Positions 39,313 through 46,617 of a stretch of DNA of 47,032 nt are shown in pieces (within the stretch, counting starts at the first letter, position 1; each line of letters starts with the position of its first letter). The stretch comes from Clostridiales bacterium (GTDB lineage Bacteria; Bacillota; Clostridia; Saccharofermentanales; Saccharofermentanaceae): the NCBI GenBank assembly GCA_017551865.1, contig JAFZKB010000004.1, positions 1 through 47,032 of the forward strand. Reading direction: 5' to 3'. The notes under the pieces are model-generated. The model did not search any database, was not told the origin of the DNA, and saw only the letters and a list, made by a program, of their open reading frames with translations. The position numbers and the translations under genes are program-made.

Positions 39313-39873
39313 ATGAGAGGTATAGATGAAAAGATCCTGATCTTTCCTTTTCTGATCACACTTGTGATCTATTTTATCTGTGGGAAAAGAGAAGATCGGA
39401 AGATCGCAAAAAAAGATCTTCTTCTCGATCTTATGTTCATCCTCTATAGTTTCATTCTGATTGCGATCCTATATTTCCCGATCGAGATCTATAAGGAAAG
39501 AGACTTCTCCGGGCTTGTGTTGACACTGGTTCCCTTTAACCACGAAGCGAAGCTCTTTTCCGGAGGACTTACCCGCGTGGAGATCCGTTATCTCATTAAG
39601 AACGTCGTCGGCAATTTCCTGTTATTCGTTCCGATGGCTGTCTATTTTTTCTTCCGGTTCCCGGAGAAGAGGAAGAAGTGCTTTTTCCTTCTTCTTACAT
39701 TTTCCATAGGTGGCGAGATCCTGCAGCTTCTGCTCGTTCTTCTGACGGGAAATGTAGCGAGGATATTCGATATCACCGACCTGATCCTCAATTGTGGCGG
39801 CGCGATGATCACCTGGGGTTTGCTTACAGTGATCTTTCGAGGGAAAGAAGAAAGGAGCGATTCCCATGAGTGA
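39313..39873 (+). CDS. VanZ family membrane protein
   Basis: A 186-residue membrane protein with about five helices. VanZ hallmarks are IKNVVGNFLLFVPMAVYFFF and the C-terminal ARIFDITDLILNCGGAMITW. VanZ was first linked to teicoplanin resistance; most chromosomal members have unknown roles in the envelope. I prefer ATG 39313 (GGGGAG 7 nt upstream, helix begins at once). ATG 39292 or 39271 would add 7 or 14 hydrophilic residues. It overlaps the next acetyltransferase start by 8 bp. Confidence 0.83.
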   Translation: MRGIDEKILIFPFLITLVIYFICGKREDRKIAKKDLLLDLMFILYSFILIAILYFPIEIYKERDFSGLVLTLVPFNHEAKLFSGGLTRVEIRYLIKNVVGNFLLFVPMAVYFFFRFPEKRKKCFFLLLTFSIGGEILQLLLVLLTGNVARIFDITDLILNCGGAMITWGLLTVIFRGKEERSDSHE

Positions 39874-40330
39874 AAAAGCGATACGTATCACAAAAGCCCG
39901 AAGTGAAGATCTCCGGGAGATCCTGGATCTTCAGTACATCGCATACCAGAGTGAGGCGGCTCTTTTCGGGAATAAAGATATCCCGCCGCTAAAACAGACG
40001 CTGGAGGAAGTAGCTGAGGAGTACAGGGAAGGGATCATCCTGAAACTTGTCAACGAAAGCGGGAAGATCATCGGCTCGGTACGCGCGAAGGAAAAAGACG
40101 GCACCGTTTATGTCGGAAAACTCATGGTCCACCCGGACCACCAAAAAAAGGGGTACGGAAGGGCGCTCCTGCTGGAGATCGAGAAGTATTTCCCGAAAAT
40201 GAGGTATGAACTATTTACAAGCACGAGAAGTGTAGAGAACATACGTCTTTATGAGAAGGCCGGATACAGAAGATTCGATGAAAAAGCCGTGGATGACGAG
40301 CTTGTATTCGTCTACATGGAGAAGAAATAA
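39866..40330 (+). CDS. GNAT family N-acetyltransferase
   Basis: A 154-residue GNAT. KLMVHPDHQKKGYGRALLLE is the acetyl-CoA loop, and ENIRLYEKAGYRRFDEKAVD is the following helix-turn. ELVFVYMEKK closes the fold. It is coupled to the VanZ gene by an 8-bp overlap, so it shares its promoter at 39234. The substrate is unknown. Confidence 0.88.
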   Translation: MSEKAIRITKARSEDLREILDLQYIAYQSEAALFGNKDIPPLKQTLEEVAEEYREGIILKLVNESGKIIGSVRAKEKDGTVYVGKLMVHPDHQKKGYGRALLLEIEKYFPKMRYELFTSTRSVENIRLYEKAGYRRFDEKAVDDELVFVYMEKK

Positions 40331-40356
40331 GAACAAAACAGAAAGAGGAAAAGAGA

Positions 40357-41049
40357 ATGAAAAAGATTGGATTAGTTGGCGGCACAGGGCCGGAATCGAC
40401 ACTCATGTACTATAAGATCTTAAACCGAGAGATCGACCGTCTCACAGACGGCAAGGCGATGCCGGATCTCGCGATCGAAAGCGTGGATTTTCGCAGAGCC
40501 TGGGACTATGTCACGAAGGGAGAAACAGATCTTCTTTTTGACTATCTTCGCGAGAAGGTCGAATGTCTCAGGAAGGGCGGGGCGGACTACATTTCGCTCA
40601 CGGCGGTGACGATGCATGTGGTCTTCGACGAGCTGGTCAGAGCTACGCAAGTACCTATGGTCAGTATCCCGCTGGCAGTATGTAACGAGGTCGTTTCGAA
40701 GGGATGCAAGAAAGTTGCTCTCCTCGGTACGGTCTTTACCATGGAACATGACTTTATGAAAAAGGACCTCCGGGAAGCAGGCGTTGAGGTCGTCGTTCCG
40801 GACGCTTCCGAAAGAAAACTGATCGGCAGGAGGATATATGAGGAGCTTGAACAAGGGATCGTAAAAGACTCAACGCGCGAGGAACTTCTCCAGATCATCC
40901 GGAGAATGATGGAGACGGAAGACATCGACGGCGTTATCCTGGGATGCACGGAGCTTCCGTTGATCCTGAGTTACAGTAACTGCCCGGTTCGATGCTTTAA
41001 TGCGGTGGAGATCCATATTAACGGACTGATCCAGCTGGCGATGCGATAA
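40357..41049 (+). CDS. aspartate/glutamate racemase family protein with Thr/Cys pair
   Basis: A 230-residue protein. MKKIGLVGGTGPESTLMYY, the first active-site loop ISLTAVTMHVVFDEL and the second GVILGCTELPLIL (C197) define the Asp/Glu racemase superfamily. The first catalytic Cys is replaced by Thr82; the second is kept. As I recall, E. coli YgeA has an atypical Thr/Cys site and favours L-aspartate/glutamate, so this may be a YgeA-like enzyme rather than a dead one. It has an AGAGG site and is 26 bp after the acetyltransferase. Confidence 0.86.
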   Translation: MKKIGLVGGTGPESTLMYYKILNREIDRLTDGKAMPDLAIESVDFRRAWDYVTKGETDLLFDYLREKVECLRKGGADYISLTAVTMHVVFDELVRATQVPMVSIPLAVCNEVVSKGCKKVALLGTVFTMEHDFMKKDLREAGVEVVVPDASERKLIGRRIYEELEQGIVKDSTREELLQIIRRMMETEDIDGVILGCTELPLILSYSNCPVRCFNAVEIHINGLIQLAMR

Positions 41050-41090
41050 GATACGGGGGAAGGACATTTTTGTTAGAAGGGAGAAGGAAG

Positions 41091-41402
41091 ATGCCATCAA
41101 GTAAAGAATACCTAGATTTCGTCCTGGAACAGCTTTCGGGACTGGAGGATATCACATATAAAGCGATGATGGGGGAATACATCCTCTATTACCGTGGGAA
41201 GATCGTCGGAGGGATCTACGACGACCGTTTCCTTGTAAAGAATGTAAAACCGGCCCGGGAGAAGATGCCGGACGCTCCTTTGGAACTCCCTTATGAAGGT
41301 GCAAAAGAGATGCTCCTCGTCGACGATATCGACAACCGGGATTTCCTTATGGAACTTCTGGAGGCTATGTACGATGAGCTTCCGGCTCCAAAGAAGAAAT
41401 AG
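41091..41402 (+). CDS. TfoX N-terminal domain protein, copy 2
   Basis: A 103-residue stand-alone TfoX-N protein. It shares with the copy at 14871 the start PSSKEYLDF, TYKAMMGEYILYYRGKIVGG, YDDRFLVKNV and PYEGAKEMLLVDD, so the two are close paralogues. AGGAG upstream supports ATG 41091; a TTG at 41070 would add seven residues. No competence genes are nearby, and the function in Clostridia is not established. Confidence 0.87.
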   Translation: MPSSKEYLDFVLEQLSGLEDITYKAMMGEYILYYRGKIVGGIYDDRFLVKNVKPAREKMPDAPLELPYEGAKEMLLVDDIDNRDFLMELLEAMYDELPAPKKK

Positions 41403-41450
41403 CAATGATGTTTCCGCAAATGTCGACCATTTACAGCCCTGCCGGAAAGA

Positions 41451-41459
41451 TGGTATAAC
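41451..41459 (+). promoter_or_regulatory. extended -10 promoter with GACCATTT box
   Basis: TGGTATAAC (41451-41459), with GACCATTT upstream (41425-41432). The same combination, GACCATTT then GGTATAAT, is in the type II repeat at 5257-5331. Confidence 0.5.
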
Positions 41460-41513
41460 AATATTGTCAAATCCTTGTGATTTTTGAGGGAAATGAATTA
41501 GGGGGAACAAAAA

Positions 41514-42413
41514 ATGTCGACTATGAATGAGAGAGAAGCCGCCAGGGTGCGGGAGATCGAGCTAAAGACGCAGGAAATCCACGAGCTGGGACAAAAGACG
41601 AAGATACTGTTCGGAATATTGATCTTCTCCATGATCCTGTCCGTATTTGCCGTTGTACTTAAGCTTGCAGGAGAAGCATCTGCATTAAACATCCTGCAGA
41701 TCATCGGGCAGGCAGTGAACGTGATCTTCGGTATCGTTATCTGCACGATGCCAAATCCGCATGAAGGCTTTATTAAGGCCGGTGTGTGCCAGATCATCGC
41801 TTCTGTTGCCGGAATCTTCGAATACGCGTTCGGAAGCAGTGATGTCGCGATCATATTTACTGTCATCGCTTTTATCGCCGGATTGATTTACATCTACACC
41901 TTTTTCCCGGAGATGTCGACGAGAGTGGATCCTTACGATCCTTATCTTGCGGATTCCTGGAGAAACCTTCTGAAATTGTATACGATCTTACTGATCACGC
42001 CGATCCTTCTTGTCGTACTGGCATTACTGAATATTGCCGGAGTGACTCTGATTTATCTTCTGTCGGTAGCTTATCCGATCCTGGCTATTGTCGTGGTGAT
42101 CTGGCAGTTACTCCTTTTCAAGAAGACCTCGGATACCTGCATATCTTACAAAGCGCCGGAAACGAGCACGATCGTCACAAGTGTACGCAATCGTTCGGGC
42201 CGTTCACCGGTCAAGACGGGACCGTCTGCGGATGAATGGCAATGCTCCTGCGGAAAAATCAATCCGAACTTCCTCGGCATGTGCTCCTGCGGAGTGAGAA
42301 AGAGCGAAGCGAAGGCCATTATTGAGCAGCGTTTCGAAAAGCAGATGGCTCGAAGAGCAGAGCTTCAGGCGGAGGCAAATCCTACGGAAGTAGGATCCGA
42401 ACCGAAGGAATAA
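41514..42413 (+). CDS. multi-helix membrane protein with C-terminal zinc ribbon
   Basis: A 299-residue protein. Residues about 5-28 form a charged helix. Six predicted membrane helices lie between about 30 and 205. A cytoplasmic tail carries WQCSCGKINPNFLGMCSCG, a CxC...CxC zinc-ribbon-like motif (about 241-259), then a basic helical end. Membrane proteins with a terminal zinc ribbon occur widely in Clostridia; the role is not known. AGGGGG precedes the ATG. It is monocistronic with its own promoter and a strong terminator. Confidence 0.78.
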   Translation: MSTMNEREAARVREIELKTQEIHELGQKTKILFGILIFSMILSVFAVVLKLAGEASALNILQIIGQAVNVIFGIVICTMPNPHEGFIKAGVCQIIASVAGIFEYAFGSSDVAIIFTVIAFIAGLIYIYTFFPEMSTRVDPYDPYLADSWRNLLKLYTILLITPILLVVLALLNIAGVTLIYLLSVAYPILAIVVVIWQLLLFKKTSDTCISYKAPETSTIVTSVRNRSGRSPVKTGPSADEWQCSCGKINPNFLGMCSCGVRKSEAKAIIEQRFEKQMARRAELQAEANPTEVGSEPKE

Positions 42414-42439
42414 CTAAAGAGAAAAAAATACTTTCGAAG

Positions 42440-42465
42440 GACCCGGGAGATCCCCGGGTCTTTTT
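42440..42465 (+). terminator. intrinsic terminator
   Basis: GACCCGGG (42440-42447), loop AGATC, CCCGGGTC (42453-42460), then TTTTTAT. It ends the zinc-ribbon membrane protein gene. Confidence 0.88.
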
Positions 42466-42520
42466 ATACCAGAAGGATACTTCTTTCCCCGGGTCTTCGG
42501 CCCGACGGGTCAGGAAACTG

Positions 42521-42529
42521 TGCTAAAAT
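42521..42529 (+). promoter_or_regulatory. extended -10 promoter for the tandem acetyltransferase
   Basis: TGCTAAAAT (42521-42529), 41 bp before the start at 42570; -35 not clear. Confidence 0.5.
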
Positions 42530-42569
42530 TAGGTGAATAGAACTGCTTTATCAGGACAGGAAAAAGAAA

Positions 42570-43502
42570 ATGGAAATTCGGAAATACGATCAGGGAAAAG
42601 ACTTTTCTGCAGTGGCTTCCTGGAGCACCGATGAGCGGACACATGCCCTCTGGTGCGCAGGTCTTACCGCTTTCCCGCTGGAGAAGGAAAGCTTTATGGA
42701 AATGCTGGATTCTTTTTCAAAAAGATTCGGCGATGTGCCATATGTTGCGGTCGATGAGAACGGACAGGTCGAGGGATTCTTCTGCTATTCTCTTAACGAA
42801 GAGACGCATGAAGGCATGCTGAAATTCGTCATGGTCGACCCATCCCGAAGAGGAAAAGGACTGGGCAAGCAGATGATCCGTCAGGCGATCCGCTTTGCTT
42901 TTTCAGATTCCAGAGCCAAGGCGGTGCACCTCATGGTATTTGCCGGCAATGAACGTGCGGAGAGATGCTACACGGGCGCGGGTTTCCGCGAGCGGAAGAT
43001 GGATCTTCAGTCGTTCCGGTATAAGGATGAAGAATGGGCGAGAAAGAACATGGTGATCCGAAGAGAGGATCTCTATGAGATGACGGATACGATCTCTCCC
43101 GAGGATTATATGAATATGCGCAAGATCGTCGGATGGCATACTTTCGCACTGGAGCAGGCAGCGGAAGGCCTGAAGAACTGTTACCTATGGTGCCTTCGGG
43201 ATAACGACCGTCCAATCGCTCTGGCACGAGTGATATGGGATCACGGATATGTGGTCTATATCGCCGATGTGATCGTGCTTCCGGAATACCAGGGACAGGG
43301 CCTCGGAAGACAGCTGATGGAGACCGTTATGGCTTTCATCCGTTCCCAGATGAAGCCGGGATATATGTTTATGGTGTCTCTCATGTCCGCGGTCGGGAAA
43401 AACGAATTCTATAAGAAATTCGGATTCGTGGACCGTCCGTCGGAGAAGTTCGGACCAGGCATGCACCAGTGGCTGATAGCAGAAGAGACGGAGACGAAGT
43501 GA
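42570..43502 (+). CDS. tandem GNAT acetyltransferase
   Basis: A 310-residue protein with two GNAT domains. Domain 1 (about 1-160) has KFVMVDPSRRGKGLGKQMIR and then AERCYTGAGFRERKM. Domain 2 (about 175-305) has ADVIVLPEYQGQGLGRQLME and NEFYKKFGFVDRPSEKFGP. Both acetyl-CoA loops look intact. Such tandem forms usually have one catalytic and one structural or sensing half. It has a GGACAGG site and its own promoter, and starts a run with the YczE fusion, another acetyltransferase and a HAD gene. Confidence 0.9.
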   Translation: MEIRKYDQGKDFSAVASWSTDERTHALWCAGLTAFPLEKESFMEMLDSFSKRFGDVPYVAVDENGQVEGFFCYSLNEETHEGMLKFVMVDPSRRGKGLGKQMIRQAIRFAFSDSRAKAVHLMVFAGNERAERCYTGAGFRERKMDLQSFRYKDEEWARKNMVIRREDLYEMTDTISPEDYMNMRKIVGWHTFALEQAAEGLKNCYLWCLRDNDRPIALARVIWDHGYVVYIADVIVLPEYQGQGLGRQLMETVMAFIRSQMKPGYMFMVSLMSAVGKNEFYKKFGFVDRPSEKFGPGMHQWLIAEETETK

Positions 43503-43527
43503 TCTTTTCGAAAGGAGGAGACGTCCC

Positions 43528-44892
43528 ATGAAGTTTTACTCGACATCGAAAGGCATTTCAGTAAAAAAGGGCCTCTTCACGAAGACCTATCCCTATAGCG
43601 AGATCAAGCGGATCGAGCTGGATGAGGATAGGGAATCGTATTTTCTGACGATCGATCATGAGGAATATAAGGATTCCGCACTCTACTACGCACTCTCTAT
43701 GCCGCGTGTCTATGCGGAGATCAGAGAGAACAATATTGCTTTCATCGACCATGATCTCTTGAAGCTTCATCAGAATACATTTACGGAAGAGGAGCTCCTG
43801 CCGCTTCTTTCCCAGCCAAAGGAAGTGGCACAGGAATGCGCTGACAAGTACATCCGCGAGCATCTCGGAGAAGAGTTCTCGGTGGAGGTCGTGCTGGATA
43901 AAGATTACGAACACTACCAGCTGTATTTCCTCTTGAAAAGAAACGGTGAATACATGGAGCTTCCGTGGCTTTTTAAGCTTCGCGGAGGAAAGAAGTATAA
44001 TAGGTCTTTTGAAGGATTGATCCTCACAGATCTTCTTGAATGGAAAAGTTCATCGAAGTCCGGAATCTACGGAGTCACAGATGAGGTCACGGATCCGAAT
44101 GATTGCCGGGTTATCGTGAGAGAAAAGATGAAGGATTTCTGTGAATTCTATCAGAGGGAAAAGCAGAAAGGAAACGATCCGGTGAACTTCGTACCCCCGA
44201 AACCGATCGAACGGCCGAAGCCGAAGGATCATCTCCCGATCCGCTATTCGGTGTTCCTGGTCGGGCTTTTCATCGCTTCCCTCGGCGTGGCTCTTTCCAC
44301 GGTAGCCGAACTCGGAACATCTCCGGTCGCCTCGGTCCCGTACTCGATCTTCCTTTCTGACGGCGGCACGACGATGTCCTTTGGCGGGTGGCTGAATCTT
44401 CTGAGTTTGATTCAGATCACGGTGCAGGTCCTTCTTCTTCGAAGAAAGTGCTACCCTCTGGAGATTGCGATCCAGACGGTCCTCGCCTTCGTATACGGAT
44501 ATCTCACGAACTTTTCCTGCTGGCTCATGCGGGACATATCTCTGGTCAGATACGAATCGAAAATCGCCTTTATGCTCCTCGGCTGCATCATCCTCGCGCT
44601 CGGCATCTGGATCCAGTTTAAAGGCGGCGTGGCCATGCTCCCGGGAGAGGCCATGAACCGTGCGATCTCCGAGGTCACGGGGAAGCGCTATGAGAACATC
44701 AAGATTGCGTTCGACATCTTCTATATCACGCTGTCGGCCATTATCTGCATGAGCTGCCTCGGAAGACTCGAAGGTGTTCGAGAAGGCAGCATCGTGGCTG
44801 CTGTTTTAGTCGGCATGCTGATTAAACTATATAATCGGATCGGAAGCAAAATCCTCGGACACATGAAGAAAGAAAAAGGAGAAACCACATGA
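43528..44892 (+). CDS. soluble domain fused to a YczE/DUF6198-like membrane protein
   Basis: A 454-residue protein. Residues 1-225 are hydrophilic: a strand-rich start (GISVKKGLFTKTYPYSEIKR, a PH-like pattern), a helical segment, and a C-terminal alpha/beta part. After a proline-rich linker (VPPKPIERPKPKDH) about five membrane helices follow. FIASLGVALSTVAELGTSPV, GGVAMLPGEAMNRAISEVTG and KIAFDIFYITLSAIICMSCL match YczE/YyaS-type proteins. The membrane part is normally a stand-alone protein of about 210 residues, so this is a fusion. GGAGGAG precedes the ATG, and it overlaps the next gene by ATGA. The function is unknown. Confidence 0.82.
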   Translation: MKFYSTSKGISVKKGLFTKTYPYSEIKRIELDEDRESYFLTIDHEEYKDSALYYALSMPRVYAEIRENNIAFIDHDLLKLHQNTFTEEELLPLLSQPKEVAQECADKYIREHLGEEFSVEVVLDKDYEHYQLYFLLKRNGEYMELPWLFKLRGGKKYNRSFEGLILTDLLEWKSSSKSGIYGVTDEVTDPNDCRVIVREKMKDFCEFYQREKQKGNDPVNFVPPKPIERPKPKDHLPIRYSVFLVGLFIASLGVALSTVAELGTSPVASVPYSIFLSDGGTTMSFGGWLNLLSLIQITVQVLLLRRKCYPLEIAIQTVLAFVYGYLTNFSCWLMRDISLVRYESKIAFMLLGCIILALGIWIQFKGGVAMLPGEAMNRAISEVTGKRYENIKIAFDIFYITLSAIICMSCLGRLEGVREGSIVAAVLVGMLIKLYNRIGSKILGHMKKEKGETT

Positions 44893-45665
44893 CAAATCAG
44901 GACATACTTAGGATCGCCATGCAGCAGTCAGCAGAGGACTGCGGATGCCGGGTCGAAGACTTTCTTTTAAATGAGAACGTGGTAAGGCCATTTAAGCTCG
45001 GAGAAAATGCGCGTAAATACTATAAGGAGCCGATCATCTGCGATTTTATCTCCTACGGAAATAATGTCGTCGCATCGGCAAAAGACGAGGTCGCAGATGT
45101 GGCACTGGAATACATCAGCAAGTTTGAGTTCTACCACTGTTTTGAAACGCCAAATATGCACTGGCTGCAGGAACGTCTGGAGAAAATGGACGCTAAGGTC
45201 TGCTTCATGGCCGAATACTTCCTCCCCGATCTTGAAAAGCTTTTGGACCCGAAATGTGCTTATGAACTCCAGGTACTGGAGCACGATGATTTTGCCGACC
45301 TTTACCTGCCGCAGTGGAGCAATGCAATCTGTGAGCAACGAAAAGAACTTGACGTTCTGGGTGTGGGCGCCTATGACGACGGAAAACTTGTCGGACTTGC
45401 GGCCTGCTCGGCGGACTGTGAGCAGATGTGGCAGATTGGCGTGGATGTCCTTCCCGAATACAGAAGACAGGGCCTTGCCTCCACACTGACCAGTACGCTT
45501 GCCAAAGAGATCCTTTCCCGTGGAAAAGTACCGTTCTACTGCTGCGCATGGTCGAACCTGCGCTCTGCACGTAACGCCATCAAGAGCGGATTCGTGCCTT
45601 CCTGGGTGCAGATGACGGTAAAGCCGAAGGGCGTTGTCGAACAGATCAATAGTGAGAGCAAATGA
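44889..45665 (+). CDS. GNAT family N-acetyltransferase with N-terminal extension
   Basis: A 258-residue protein. The first about 125 residues are a GNAT-like N-terminal domain with DILRIAMQQSAEDCGCRVED and FETPNMHWLQERLEKMD. The C-terminal GNAT domain has QIGVDVLPEYRRQGLASTLT and SNLRSARNAIKSGFVPSWVQ. This matches a clostridial two-part GNAT family of unknown substrate. AAGGAG precedes the ATG, which overlaps the membrane fusion gene's stop (ATGA). Confidence 0.87.
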   Translation: MTNQDILRIAMQQSAEDCGCRVEDFLLNENVVRPFKLGENARKYYKEPIICDFISYGNNVVASAKDEVADVALEYISKFEFYHCFETPNMHWLQERLEKMDAKVCFMAEYFLPDLEKLLDPKCAYELQVLEHDDFADLYLPQWSNAICEQRKELDVLGVGAYDDGKLVGLAACSADCEQMWQIGVDVLPEYRRQGLASTLTSTLAKEILSRGKVPFYCCAWSNLRSARNAIKSGFVPSWVQMTVKPKGVVEQINSESK

Positions 45666-45672
45666 GGTGAAG

Positions 45673-46500
45673 ATGGAAAAAGTACTGTACGTTTCCGATC
45701 TGGATGGAACGCTGATGAGAAACGATGAGACCCTTTCCGAAAACACGGTAAGGATCATCAACGAGCTCGTCGAAAAAGGCCTTTGCTTTACGTATGCGAC
45801 AGCACGGTCTGTCGAGAGTGCTCGTCCGATTACCGGCGGGCTGAAATTGAAACTCCCCGTAGTTACAAGAAACGGCGCGGTGCTTGCCGATAACACGACG
45901 GGTGCACATATAAAGAAAGCTGTCTTTTCAAAAGAAGAAGTTTCTCTTCTCAAAAAGCTTCTTACGAATATTCCCTACTGCGGTTATGTCTCCTGCTTTA
46001 TCGGAGAAGAGATGATACGCACGACGATGGAAGGGACGCACAGCGTGGGTCTTCAGGGATACCTCGACTACTATAAAGGTGATCCGACCATGAAGTATAT
46101 GGACTCTTATGAAGAGATGTTCTTGGGTCTTCCGGGCTATGTCACCTGCATCGGTGAAAAGGCGGAGATCGAGCCGATCTACGACCGCGTCCGTGTCTAC
46201 GATTGCTGGGAATGCATCTTCCAAAAGGACACCTACCGCGACGAATACTGGCTTGAGATCTGCCCGAAGAACTGCACCAAAGCCAAGTCCCTTCTGAAGC
46301 TGAAAGAAGATTTCGGATTCGACCGGCTGGTCGTTTTCGGAGACTCTCTAAATGACATATCGATGTTTAAGATCGCGGACGAAGCTTATGCCGTCGCGAA
46401 CGCGCGCGATGAACTGAAAAAACTGGCGACAAAAGTCATCGGATATAACGAAGAAGATGCCGTTGCGCACTTTCTGGAAAATGTGATGTTAAAAGTCTGA
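45673..46500 (+). CDS. HAD family phosphatase, Cof-like
   Basis: A 275-residue class-IIB HAD hydrolase. Motif I is VSDLDGTLMRNDETLS, then YATARSVESARPI (motif II region), a large alpha/beta cap (about 85-195), KNCTKAKSLLKLKEDFGFD with the motif III Lys, and VVFGDSLNDISMFKIADEAY as motif IV. Cof-like enzymes dephosphorylate sugars or nucleotides. GAGGTG places the start at 45673; 13 more upstream codons overlap the previous gene. It ends the rightward run. Confidence 0.91.
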   Translation: MEKVLYVSDLDGTLMRNDETLSENTVRIINELVEKGLCFTYATARSVESARPITGGLKLKLPVVTRNGAVLADNTTGAHIKKAVFSKEEVSLLKKLLTNIPYCGYVSCFIGEEMIRTTMEGTHSVGLQGYLDYYKGDPTMKYMDSYEEMFLGLPGYVTCIGEKAEIEPIYDRVRVYDCWECIFQKDTYRDEYWLEICPKNCTKAKSLLKLKEDFGFDRLVVFGDSLNDISMFKIADEAYAVANARDELKKLATKVIGYNEEDAVAHFLENVMLKV

Positions 46501-46544
46501 AAACATAGTTCGCGCAGTCTTTTTTTGAAATCTGCTAATGGAAA

Positions 46545-46598
46545 ATAGTGAAAAAATAGTGTAAGAATAGTGAAAAAAGCCATCGGTTTTGATATACT
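46545..46598 (+). promoter_or_regulatory. Fic gene promoter with three helically phased ATAGTG repeats
   Basis: ATAGTG occurs at 46545-46550, 46556-46561 and 46567-46572, exactly 11 bp apart, so all face the same side of the helix. They end at the probable -35 GTGAAA (46570-46575). A 17-bp spacer leads to -10 TATACT (46593-46598). The set looks like a binding array for an activator or repressor. Confidence 0.65.
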
Positions 46599-46617
46599 GT
46601 TACCGAGGTGATTTGTC

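Noticed and set aside
44967..45953. Long minus-strand open frame (328 codons)
   Set aside because: It runs antisense to two well-supported genes (GNAT and Cof-like HAD), shows no protein motifs and no ribosome site; it is a shadow of codon bias.
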